Assembly: GCA_963691705.1 (NCBI GenBank)
Contig: OY829543.1
Span: 44,462,855 to 44,526,854, forward strand
Reading direction: 5' to 3'
DNA: 64,000 nt
Source of the DNA: Viola odorata
Taxonomy: Eukaryota > Streptophyta > Magnoliopsida > Malpighiales > Violaceae
The translations under genes were made by a program, and so were the position numbers. The stretch's first letter is position 1, and each line of letters opens with the position of its first letter. Under the pieces are notes generated by a model. It saw only the letters and a program-made list of their open reading frames with translations, was not told the DNA's origin and ran no database searches. Positions 23,188-33,087 of the stretch are shown here, in pieces.

Positions 23188-24439
23188 TGATTGAGCCTTA
23201 TTTTATCATATTTTTACTGTTTAATTACTTTTTATTTGGATAGTAAAGCTATTGATTTTGTTGTTATTCCCTTGATTTTGGCAGTTTTGATCAGAGGCGC
23301 AACTTTGCAGAAAAGTGGATTCGAGGTGGTTTGGCCAAACCAGTTTGCTGAGGACAGAGATAGCAGTTTGGGTGGAGGTTTGGCCAAGATCACGGAACAG
23401 GCTGCAGCTGGAGAATTTTGACAAAAGATAAAGACGCGAGCTGGCAATTACAACTGAAAACGGGATTTCAGGGATTGACATCAATAAAGATTATCTTCAA
23501 GAGTCCTTAACTGATCTCCCTCCTGAACAATATTATCTTTAGGATTTAAAACAATCTTTTGAATTTTGTAATTTTTAGATTTTATTTTATTTTGAATTTT
23601 GGATAGAGATAGAGGAGAAAGAGAATTCCTTTTTATAAGGACACTCTGTCCCTCTCCACGGGGGGTCTGCTCTCTTTTCTCTTCCTCCACCATTGAAACA
23701 ATTTTCTTTGCTCCATAATTCTAAGTTTAGAATTCACGGATTTATTTTCTTTATGCAATCAAAGTATTTTCTTTTTACATCCATGAGTATATCTAGCTAA
23801 TCACCATTCTTGGTAAGAGCTCGAGGGCTATGTTTCTTATATTTCGTGAGATCTAATTACTCTTAATAATCTCTATTTCTGTAATTATTTATTTTCTGGC
23901 TTTTTACTTCCTTGTTAAAGTTTAGAACTGACAACTCAGATTTTAGCTTGGGAGACCTAGTTAAATGAATAATACAATTCAGACCCGACTGACAACCGTG
24001 GGCCTCGACTGACAACCGAGGGTAAACTTGAGTTAGGCGTTGTCTTATCCACAGCAGCGCTGCAGATATAGAGATGAACACCATTGAATCAGTGATCGAA
24101 TCATAAGAACATAGCCCGCTCATGCTCTTACCAGGAACCTTCTTTTTACTGTTTTCAATCTTGACCCCCTATCTTGGCCAAACCCCTGACCAATATTATT
24201 TTGAACTGTTTAATTGCTTTTGTTTTTATTTTCATAATCAACCAACCAAACTCAGTGACGAGGAAGTCAGCCAAGAACTACATTCCCCTAGAGGTCTCTC
24301 TGGACGATCCTCTTACCACAATCTACAAGTTCCTTGTGGACAAGTGATAAGTTGTATTTCTACCCCTTTTTTATATCTATTATACACTTATATTTGACGT
24401 GCTCGACACGTTATATTTGACGTGCTCGACACGCGATCA
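23188..24439 (+). repeat. 3' LTR of Athila element B
   Basis: 1252 bp from TGATTGAGCC, just after the PPT AGTTTGGGGAATT, to ACACGCGATCA. A weak TATA-like TTTTTATAAGG is near 23630. The last 60 bp hold a direct repeat of TTATATTTGACGTGCTCG (about 24389 and 24412). The segment 24240-24360 is the reverse complement of 26130-26290, which marks the latter as a relative in the other direction. Confidence 0.75.
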
Positions 24440-24895
24440 ACCGATGAACTCTTTGATCATCCGGAAGCTAAGTTACCGGATCCGTGATATGACAGGAATG
24501 CCCCTGACATATCTTTATGTATTATCAATAACTAAATAAACACCAAAACAAATAATTTTCATTATGTTATTACAGATTGCATTAAGTTGATATTCCATCG
24601 TTTTAGAAGCTTAGGGTGCAAAATAAAATATGACGTAAGTATTTTAGTTTGACGGGAAATGAAGTGAGGAATTTAAATTATTATTTTTTCATTAAAAAAA
24701 GCTTGTAAATGTAGGTCCATTCAAAGAAGGATGCGATAATAATTCCCGTCATTGACTTCTTCTACTGAAAATGGTCGACAAGGGTATTTCTGTAGTTACA
24801 AAAAGACCTCCCTCCCTATAAATTCAGACACCCTTTAGGACAAACTTCATAAGTACAACAAAACGAAAAACATAAAATAAAAAGCTGAAACAATT
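24440..24895 (+). promoter_or_regulatory. Upstream region of the PR-4 gene
   Basis: Single-copy-looking AT-rich DNA between the Athila LTR and the gene. It has a TATA box TATAAAT at 24817-24823, about 75 bp before the ATG, and TTGAC W-box-type cores near 24649 and 24751. WRKY control is usual for PR-4 genes; here it is inferred only from these short motifs. Confidence 0.5.
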
Positions 24896-25738
24896 ATGGG
24901 TCGATTAAGCATAGTAGTCTTGGTGTTCTTTTTGGGTTTTGTGGGTAGTGTCCTTGCCCAAAATTGAGGGCGACAAGCAGGAGGCAGTACTTGCGCCAAC
25001 AACCTCTGTTGCAGCCAGTGGGGCTTTTGTGGCACGACCGATGACCACTGTTCACCATCCAAGAATTGCCAGAGCAATTGTAGAGGTGGCACACCTACTC
25101 CTACTCCTGGCACCGGTCAAAGTGCTAGTAATGTTAGGGCCACTTACCATTTCTACAATCCAGCACAAAATGGGTGGGATTTGAATGCTGTTAGTGCTTA
25201 TTGCTCCACTTGGGATGCCGGTAAGCCATTGGCTTGGCGCCAAAAATACGGTTGGACCGCCTTCTGTGGACCGGTTGGACCTCGTGGCAGAGATTCCTGC
25301 GGCAGGTGCTTAAGGGTAAGCGTATTTTATTTAAATTTTCATACTGATTAGTCTTGCCAAAAGATCAACCTAAATATGCATTAGTCTCTTGTGTGCAGTA
25401 GCAACATGAATAATTTTAGAATAACGATGTAAATTTATCTTAATTATATTGCTAATTGATGTTGATTTTATGGTTTAATCAATCGCTACTTTGGTTTTTA
25501 ATAAATTAGTGGGATTTTGACAATTAGAGAGTAGAAAATTAATGGATTGAATTTGTTGTGTGTGTAGGTGACAAACACTAGAACTGGAGCTTCAAGAATA
25601 GTGAGGATTGTTGACCAGTGTAGCAATGGAGGGCTGGATTTGGATGCTGGTGTGTTCCGCGAAATTGATTCCGATGGGAATGGCAATGCTCAAGGACACC
25701 TTATTGTCAACTACCAATTTGTCAATTGTGGAGACTAA
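24896..25738 (+). pseudogene. PR-4 (hevein-Barwin) protein gene with an early stop
   Basis: Exon 1 is 24896-25315 and exon 2 is 25568-25738, with a 252-bp GT..AG intron. The predicted order is a signal peptide (about residues 1-21, MGRLSIVVLVFFLG..SVLA), a hevein-type chitin-binding domain ([14 protein letters not shown], about residues 33-63), a Thr/Pro linker, and a Barwin domain with [35 protein letters not shown] and a C-terminal QFVNCGD. Total length is 196 codons, normal for class I PR-4. Codon 24 is TGA (24965-24967), exactly where the first hevein Cys is expected (AQQCG in relatives). Everything else is intact, so it is either a very young pseudogene or a sequence error. PR-4 proteins are secreted antifungal defence proteins that bind chitin. 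AATAAA-type signals lie near 25786 and 25821. Confidence 0.9.
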
Positions 25739-26107
25739 TATCTATAGATATTCTACTCATGTATTCTACACACATTAATGTAATAAATTGATCATCAAGT
25801 GCTGTAATATTACTGTTTGGAAATAAAACATGTTACATGAGTGCTAGTAATAATTAATGTAAAGATCCATGTCAAGCCTCGAGTACTTTAATTATTACTA
25901 GATTTTTTCACACATACGCTGCACGTGAATATACTATAAAAAAATGCTTTGATGGGACAAAAGAATTTCATCACTGGAAGCTTAAAAATCATCGCCAAAA
26001 CTTGTCCAAATGAATCTTCGTTGTCTACAAATCGTGCTTGAAACTCATATCATGTTAAGTATATGCGACGGTTTTACGAAATCATTACAAAAAACTTTGG
26101 GCCTAAT
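25739..26107. other. 3' flank of the PR-4 gene
   Basis: AT-rich flank with two poly(A)-type signals. No other feature was recognised up to the LTR fragment at 26108. Confidence 0.5.
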
Positions 26108-26317
26108 TGATCGCCTGTTGAGAGCGTAAAAAATAAGTGTATGAATGGATGTGAAATAAGGGGAAAATTACAACTTACTCTACCCACAATGGGTTTGTAG
26201 AAAGCGGTAAGAGGATCGTCCACAGAAACCTCTAGGGAATTGTAGTTCTTGATTGACTTACTCGTCACTGAAGTTGGTTGGTTGATTCTGAAACTAAAAC
26301 AAGAAAGATAAAAATTA

Positions 26318-27107
26318 TGTTGGAGTCCAGCTCATATTGGCTGAAAGAGAGATTTGTTGTGGGTCTAGCCCAATTGGGGCTATTTGTTTTAGTTTGATTA
26401 GAAAAAGAAAAGATTAGAATATGACTTGAAATAGGATTGTGTAACCTAATTAATTAGGTTGTCCACTAATATAAAAGGTGGGTGGTGGCTAGGTTGTGAA
26501 AAAGAGAGAGACAAGAGAGATTGTAAAAGGGATTGTTGTTGAACATCTTGAGAGATTGTGAGAGGTTTGCTGTTGAGCATCCTGTGAGAGAGAAGAGAGA
26601 AAACAGATTTCGCCAAACTCTGTGCAGCTGCGGGAGAATCGTCGCAGCGACTTCGTTCACCGTCGGATCGGGGTGAAATTTGGACAGCAGGTGCACGACT
26701 TCTGGTTCTTTAATCTGAACGGTTTGATCGGTGAGAAGTTGTCCGAGGTAGTAGAAATACTATCCCGATTGAAGCAGTAGAAATCTGGTTTTGGTTCTCT
26801 ATTCTCATATCTCTTGTTTTTCTCGGATTGATTGATTAATTGGATTGTTTGATTGGTACTATTGGTGATAGTGGTGTATTTCAGATTATTCCTATAGTTG
26901 AGATAGGGATTTTGCTTGGTTGTACACATTGATCATCATATAGTGGATTGACTGGCTTGGTCCCGTGGTTTTTTACCTGTTGAGGTTTTCCACGTTAAAA
27001 ATCTTTGTGTTATTTTCTTGATTGCTTTTGATTGGTAGGGGTTATTGATTCTTGGGATAAGATTGTTTGCTGCGCAAATTGATTGTCCATTGGAAATAAC
27101 CCCAACA
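26318..27107 (+). repeat. 5' LTR of the short copia element
   Basis: Starts TGTTGGAGTCC and ends ACCCCAACA. The phrase AATATAAAAGGTGGG near 26468 is the likely TATA region. Confidence 0.93.
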
Positions 27108-27135
27108 ACTGGTAGCGGAACTTAAGGTTTGAAAG

Positions 27136-28497
27136 ATGACCGACAACGCAAAGATTGAGCTTTTTGATGGACAGAATGATTTCGCAGTGTGGCAGACAAC
27201 TGTGATGGATTTGTTGACTATGAAGGATCTCGACGTCGCTCTTGGTGATAAGAAGCCAGAAGGAATGAAAGATGGTGATTGGGCAACTGCCCTGAAAAAG
27301 GCGACCAGTCAGATCAGGCTAGCATTAGCTCCATCAATAAAGTATGCTGTGATGGGGGAGCAGACACCAAAAGGAATGTGGGAGAAGCTAGAAAGTATTT
27401 ATGCTTCCAAGTCTGTGACAAACAAACTTAGTCTGAAGTTGGACTTGTATTCGTTGAAGATGGATGAAGGTATGAGCATCCATAAGCACTTGTCGGATTT
27501 CAATCGGATGTTGACGAAAGTGCTTAATACAGGGGAGAAAGTAGAAGATGAGGAGCAAGCGATACTTCTTCTTTCTTCATTGCCTGTGTCATACAAGTCA
27601 CTGGTGCAGTCCCTTACAGCCGGGAAGACAAGTTTGAAGAAGGAGGATGTGACGACTTTCCTAATAGATAATGAGAAGCTGTTAGGAGTGGAGAACAAGA
27701 ATAGTAGTGAGAGACTAATGATTTCAGAAGGGTCACCGAGTGGACAGGATCATCGTGGTAGAAACAGAGGAAGAGGTGCTTCTTCCAGCTATGGAAGAAA
27801 CAGATCCAGTTCAAGACCAAGAGCAGACTACAGTGAGAAAGAATGCTACTATTGCCACCAAAAGGGTCACATCAAAGCATATTGTCAGAAGTTGATGACT
27901 GATTTGAAAGAACTGTAGAAGAGTAAAGAAAAGATTGGTGATACTGCAGCTATTCAGGATGATGATGCTGAATTGTTAGTAGTGCAGAAAAGTGAGGAAC
28001 AGGTAAAAGATTCTTGGATTTTAGATTCTGCATGTTCTTTTCATATTTGTGCTAACAAAGAATTGTTTAGTACATTTGGTGATTGTGATGATAAATCTAT
28101 CACATTGGTCAATAACGAAAAACTAGAGGTTGAAGGCATTGGCAATGTGAAGATCAAGATGCATGATGGATTGGTGAGAACTCTCGGCAATGTGAGATAT
28201 GTGCCGAAGTTGAAAAGAAATTTAATCTCTCTTGGAACATTGGATTCTCGCGGGTATAGATACGCAGCGAGAGACAGATTGATGAGGGTAAGCAAAGGAG
28301 CAACTGTAATCATGAAGGGGGAGCTTGCTTCCAACAATGTTTACCGATTGATTGGAACCGCGGTTAAGAGTAAAGTACAAGGTACTTACAAAATATTGAA
28401 TGATTGTGATGGCCAGGTAGAGTTACCTAGGAGAAGGGTTAGCTTTGCGGTGTTGACCGGTGAGAAAGCGAAGTTGACTCCTACTCAGATTGCATGA
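27136..28497 (+). pseudogene. Copia gag and protease
   Basis: Starts at ATG 27136, 28 bp after the LTR. Gag (UBN2-type) begins MTDNAKIELFDGQNDFAVWQ and ends with the zinc knuckle CYYCHQKGHIKAYC (C-x2-C-x4-H-x4-C). After a single in-frame TAG (27916-27918) the same frame continues through the protease, with active-site loop WILDSACSFHI (DSG/DSA type) and VRYVPKLKRNLISLG, and ends at TGA 28495-28497. The protein stops before the integrase zinc finger. The final 20 or so residues have no counterpart I recognise. One stop in 454 codons suggests recent activity or recent decay. Related to the Tnt1/Tork group by the gag start. Confidence 0.88.
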
Positions 28498-28538
28498 AGA
28501 TTGGTGATTCCCCCATGATATGAGCTGGAGGGGGAGAT

Positions 28539-29322
28539 TGTTGGAGTCCAGCTCATATTGGCTGAAAGAGAGATTTGTTGTGGGCTTAGCCCAATTGGGG
28601 CTATTTGTTTTAGTTTGATTAGAAAAAGAAAAGATTGGAGTATGACTTGAAGTAGGATTGTGTAACCTAATTAATTAGGTTGTCCACTAATATAAAAGGT
28701 GGGTGGTGGCTAGGTTGTGAAAAAGAGAGAGACAAGAGAGATTGTAAAAGGGATTGTTGTTGAACATCCTGAGAGATTGTGAGAGGTTTGCTGTTGAGCA
28801 TCCTGTGAGAGAGAAGAGAGAAAACAGATTTCGCCAAACTCTGTGCAGCTGCGGGAGAATCATCGCAGCAACTTCGTTCACCGTCGGATCGGGGTGAAAT
28901 TTGGACAGTAGGTGAACGACTTCTGGTTCTTTAATATGAACGGTTGGATCGGTGAGAAGTTGTCCGAGGTAGTAGAAATACTATCCCGATTGAAGCAGTA
29001 GAAATCTGGTTTTGGTTCTCTATTCTCATATCTCTTGTTTTTCTTGGATTGATTGATTGATTGGATTGTTTGATTGGTACTATTGGTGATAGTGGTGTAT
29101 TTCAGATTATTCCTATAGTTGAGATAGGGATTTTGCTTGGTTGTACACATTGATCATCATATAGTGGATTGACTGTCCCGTGGTTTTTTACCTGTTGAGG
29201 TTTTCCACGTTAAAAATCTTTGTGTTATTTTCTTGATTGCTTTTGATTGGTAGGGGTTATTGATTCGTGGGATAAGATTGTTTGCTGCGCAAATTGATTG
29301 TCGATTGAAAATAACCCCAACA
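28539..29322 (+). repeat. 3' LTR of the short copia element
   Basis: Directly follows the PPT. Same ends as the first LTR; flanked on the right by AATTA. Confidence 0.93.
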
Positions 29323-30744
29323 AATTAAGCAGTAAAAACGATCTTGGTCAAGTCAAGATCTTGGCCAAGATTGGATATGTGGGTCTCGAAATTTAGAAAT
29401 GGAAAACTCCTATTAAGGGACATTTTGGAGTTGTGTTCTTATGATTCGGTCATTGGTTCAATGTTGTTCATCTTCATCTCCATAACGCTGCTTCGTCAAG
29501 GTCAACATCTAACTCAAGTTTACCCTCGATTGTCAGTCCAGGTCCATGGTTGTCAGTCGGGTCTGAATTATATTATTCATTCAATTGGGTCTCCCAAGCT
29601 AAAATCTGAGTTGTCAATTCTAACTTTAACAAGGAAGTAATTTGTTAAACTAGAAAATAAATAATTACAGAGATAAAATTTATTAGGAATATTTAGACCT
29701 CACGATGCATAAAAATTTATCTCAATCAGCCCTTACAAAGAATAGATGATGTTCTAGCCGGACATAATTATGGAGAAAAATGTAATTTTATTTATCATCC
29801 AGAGGAAGAATAAAATCTGTAAATTTCAATCGGAGAATACAGAGCAAATTATCTAAGAGTAGAGAAAGGAAAAAGAGTCGAGTCCTAAAACTGAGTCCCT
29901 TTAAGGGAAAATAAGGGAGGGTATTTATAATGTTCATTCTCCCTTAAAATCCTCTAGAAAATTGTAATTTTAAAAATTGTAATTTGAATATGAATTTAAA
30001 TCCTAAATCACCAAACAAATCCAATCAAATAAATAATCCAATCTGGATTTAATTTGGTGGTTTGAATTTGGAATTCAAAACCACTGCTGCCTTCTAGAAG
30101 CAATGTGCATGCCGCGCATGCGTCTCAGAGTGAGTGGCCCAAGCCCACTCCTTCCTTTCCTTGTCTCCAGCGGCAGTGTCAAGCCACGCCTCAAGCAAAG
30201 TGGGCCGCGTCAAGCTCAGCGTCAGGCCTCGTCTCAAGCAAGCCCAGCGGTGCAGACCCAGCGCGTGCTTCCTCCAAGGTGTAAATGTACAAAGGTGTAA
30301 ACCTTGTTTTTTATTTAAATATTTTTATAATATTTTTCCTTATTTGTTTTTAAAGTAAATCTTCCAATATTCTATATATTTTAAATAAGAAATAGTAATG
30401 ACTTTAAAACACAATAAAGATATTTTTGTCTATAGGTAAAATAAGAGGTTGTAAAATTATAAACTAAATAATTAATTTGTTAGTTAGTAAAGAAAAACTC
30501 TATTAATCCGATTTTAGAAAAAAATATAAATATATAAAAAAAACTATTAATGTAATCAAATTGAATGTTTTCAACTTCATATCTAAAGGAAAAAATGGAG
30601 GGGGTCAAAAATTCACAAACTTGAGATTCGACATTTATATAAAAAAATGTTTTTCTGTGTCAGTGTATTCTCCAATTTTTTTTAAAAAAATTTACTTGTT
30701 TTATAGCAATAATTTTTTAATTTCGTATGTAAAAGTATGTATCA

Positions 30745-30905
30745 TATTGGGCGCAGTTGAACAAAACTTGACTGGTGCCAAGGTCTTGGGTTCGTGCCTT
30801 GGTGCAGCTACTTTAAAATCCTACGGTACCACATACTCTCATAGTGAGATCCGAATTAGTCGCGCTTGAAAAGAGACCTAAATATCGGGTTTATATATAA
30901 AAAAA
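30745..30905 (+). mobile_element. SINE-like sequence
   Basis: TGGGCGCAGTTGA resembles a tRNA-type A box, and GGGTTCGTGCC about 35 bp later a B box of an RNA polymerase III promoter. The body contains CCGAATTAGTCGCGC and ends in TTTATATATAAAAAAA. This is the layout of a tRNA-derived plant SINE. Target duplications were not found by eye, and the assignment is tentative. Confidence 0.45.
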
Positions 30906-31081
30906 ATGTATCACCTCTTCAAGTATCAATGTTCCCCATCATGTTAATGAATAAACTAACGAATCTTCAAATATTTTTTTTATTAAAAGAAGAGGTAACA
31001 AAACTAATAATCGAATTGCCAATATGTATTTGATTATCTTTATTCATCCATTTTATTTAATTGAAAATATTAATGATTCAT

Positions 31082-31084
<3 letters not shown>

Positions 31085-31122
<38 letters not shown>
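31085..31122. repeat. (AT)n microsatellite
   Basis: About 19 uninterrupted AT units. A shorter (AT)n run lies at 41683-41704 inside the DNA transposon. Confidence 0.95.
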
Positions 31123-31124
<2 letters not shown>

Positions 31125-31751
31125 GCTTTTGTTATATATGAACCCTCTTATATGATCCAACCTTCAATGTAAAGGTCGAATGGTATGAAACAATGGCAGG
31201 ATTTAGCTCTATGAGTTTATGACACAAATCAACAAGAAAACAACAACAAATATGGAGGAAACTAAGATGGAGACGATGCGGAAAATACAAAGATAAATAC
31301 CCGGATTAGAGAAAGCGTTGGAGATGAGAAGTTGGATTGAACAAATGAATAATTGAACTTGAGTCTCGCTTGATGAACGGCTTGAACACGGGCAGAGTAT
31401 TCAAGAACACAAATTACTCAATATTCGAATTCAAATGCTCATACAAAGGAAGTAACAATGAATTACACAAGTGAAGGATTTTTATTATTTTTACTTGGAT
31501 CAAGCCACGACAATCCACAACAAAGACGAGCCAAATAAGCCTCAGATGAATATGGAAGGAGTAAACTCAACTTAATCAAATATTCATCATCAAAGCTAAG
31601 TGTTTCTGTATATGTATTAAGCTATTTATACTAAATTACAAAAGGGAAACAAATGGTACACGAAAGCAATTAAAAGTGGTGTGGCGGCATGCCGTGAGTT
31701 TCGCCAAGATTTCACTCGAAATGTCCATCTAGGCGCTGTCTTGAAAATTGG

Positions 31752-32719
31752 CTATTCACTCGTGAGGGGAAAGCTATGCCACACTAGCGGCCTCGAGTTG
31801 GCACAGATCTCGCCTATGTTCGATGGCTTCGGGCATGTCTCTCGGCCCTCGGATGTGTGCTCATTCCTCACCAAGTCAAGTCTAGGCGTGATCATATCAT
31901 CACCTTTCCCTTTGAAAGGATTAGTCCTCGAATCCATAACTTTAATTCCCTCATTTCTGGCACCATTCATAAACAAATTACTAGTGTGGAACGAGTGATT
32001 GGTAAATTCATACTGCAAAGAAATTAAAGAATTAAAAGCATTATAATTAATTCTATAGAGTATTAAAAATGTTGTGATTGGTGCGCGTAGGGGATGAAAG
32101 CTAGTCCACGTTAGTGGCCTAGAGTTGGCGCGATAGTCGGGAGGCTTCGGAATGGGTCTTGGGTTGGCGCGGGCCTCGCCTATCAATGCCTTGCTATTTG
32201 CGATAGGTCTTTTGGCACCGTGTCATGCTCTTTGATGTCAAAGGGATCCGTGATCGCATCATCACCTTTCCCTTCGAAAGGATTCGCCCACGAATCCTTA
32301 GCTTTAAATTGCTCATTTCCTAGCACAAAAATATTTAAGTTAGTAATGTGAAACGAATGATTTGTATACTTATACTCCAAAGGTAAATAATGATTAAAAT
32401 CATTGAAATTAATCCTATGGAGTATAGTCCATAATTTTCCGTATTTAAGAACCAATTCGGCGTTCGGCTCAACACTTTTTTCGGTTATTCTTGTACACGT
32501 GTGCTTACAGCTTGTGCACACATACTCGCGTGATTTTTGAACCATGGTTGTCTTCGTCTTCTTACCTACACACTTAATCATACTTGAAAACAAAAGTGAG
32601 AAAACAAAAGAAAGTAAATGTTCACACTTACGCATGAATGCGCCAAGTGCAAGAGACAATTTCCTATTATTCACAATATTTCTATAATCATCTAAATTAT
32701 TTCCTAAACTACCAAACAA
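31752..32719 (-). pseudogene. Two diverged copies of a gypsy polyprotein tail
   Basis: Two adjacent minus-strand frames (32719-32183 and 32186-31752) share the order HRINF/YRINY, a TNHSFH motif and NPFEGKGDDAIT / NPFKGKGDDMIT. Similar NPFQGGGNDA segments form the end of the integrase polyprotein at 37740-37800. They are taken as repeated C-terminal pieces of a gypsy polyprotein with pol missing. No function is assigned. Confidence 0.4.
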
Positions 32720-33087
32720 GATGCGGATGGCATCGTAAGCCCTACAAAAATTGTTAGAATGATTATTTGTAGAATTTTGTTAATAATTACAAAAATAGAA
32801 AATTGATTACTACTAACATGTACAAAATAGTTTTGACTTCTAAACAATTTCCCCAAGAAAGAGTTATAATTGGTGAGGTGCAACAATGGTTCTTTATCAC
32901 ATGCTAAATAAATAACTTGTAAATTTTCAACCTATGAATAAGAATTTTGAAAAGGTGTAAGCTCTAACCTTTCATCATTTGGAGAGGAAATTGGTGCGTA
33001 CCTTTGAGCGCACCATTGTTGAGCAATCTTGCTTCCTACGCCTCCCAAGGTTGATGGTTTGAACCCACCTTCTTTCCTTGGAATTTT

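Larger units (their letters stand above)
21511..24439 (+). mobile_element. Athila element B, 3' part with 3' LTR
   Basis: The sequence resumes after element A with Athila landmarks: GGGAGGCAACCCATG near 21729, TAAGTGTGGGGAGGG near 22041, the reverse-complement match of 22200-23040 to 8340-9000, a PPT at 23175-23187 and the LTR 23188-24439. Element A therefore most likely inserted into B. A short open frame at 21492-21713 has no recognised family. No gag or pol of B is in the window. Confidence 0.7.
26318..29322 (+). mobile_element. Ty1/copia element with gag and protease only
   Basis: LTRs 26318-27107 (790 bp) and 28539-29322 (784 bp) both start TGTTGGAGTCCAGC and end ACCCCAACA. A perfect target duplication AATTA is at 26313-26317 and 29323-29327. 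The interior is only 1431 bp: a PBS-like TGGTAGCGGAAC just after the first LTR, gag, protease, then PPT GGAGGGGGAGAT at 28527-28538. Integrase, RT and RNase H are absent, so it is a non-autonomous, gag-bearing element. The LTRs differ at about 18 sites plus a 6-bp indel (about 2%). Confidence 0.95.
26108..30080 (-). mobile_element. Athila-type LTR fragment split by a copia element
   Basis: The parts 26108-26317 and 29328 to about 30080 are one LTR on the minus strand, interrupted by the copia element 26318-29322. The plus strand starts TGATCGCCTG at 26108. The first part matches the end of LTR B in reverse (24240-24439). The second part matches 23900-24110 in reverse, including the phrase TCGATTGTCAGTC. 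The 5' end of this LTR (right side) is not clearly defined; similarity fades after about 30075. Confidence 0.65.
30081..31700. other. AT-rich intergenic or degraded repeat DNA
   Basis: 30081-30300 is GC-richer with GTGGCCCAAGCCCAC, a motif shared with LTRs elsewhere in the window. 30300-31080 is AT-rich with no coding signal apart from the SINE-like unit. Part of 31200-31700 could be a decayed gypsy LTR on the minus strand (TATA-like TATTTATA near 31622). Confidence 0.35.

Noticed and set aside
31085..31122. Possible origin or regulatory function of the (AT)n tract
   Set aside because: A plain microsatellite; nothing around it supports a function.
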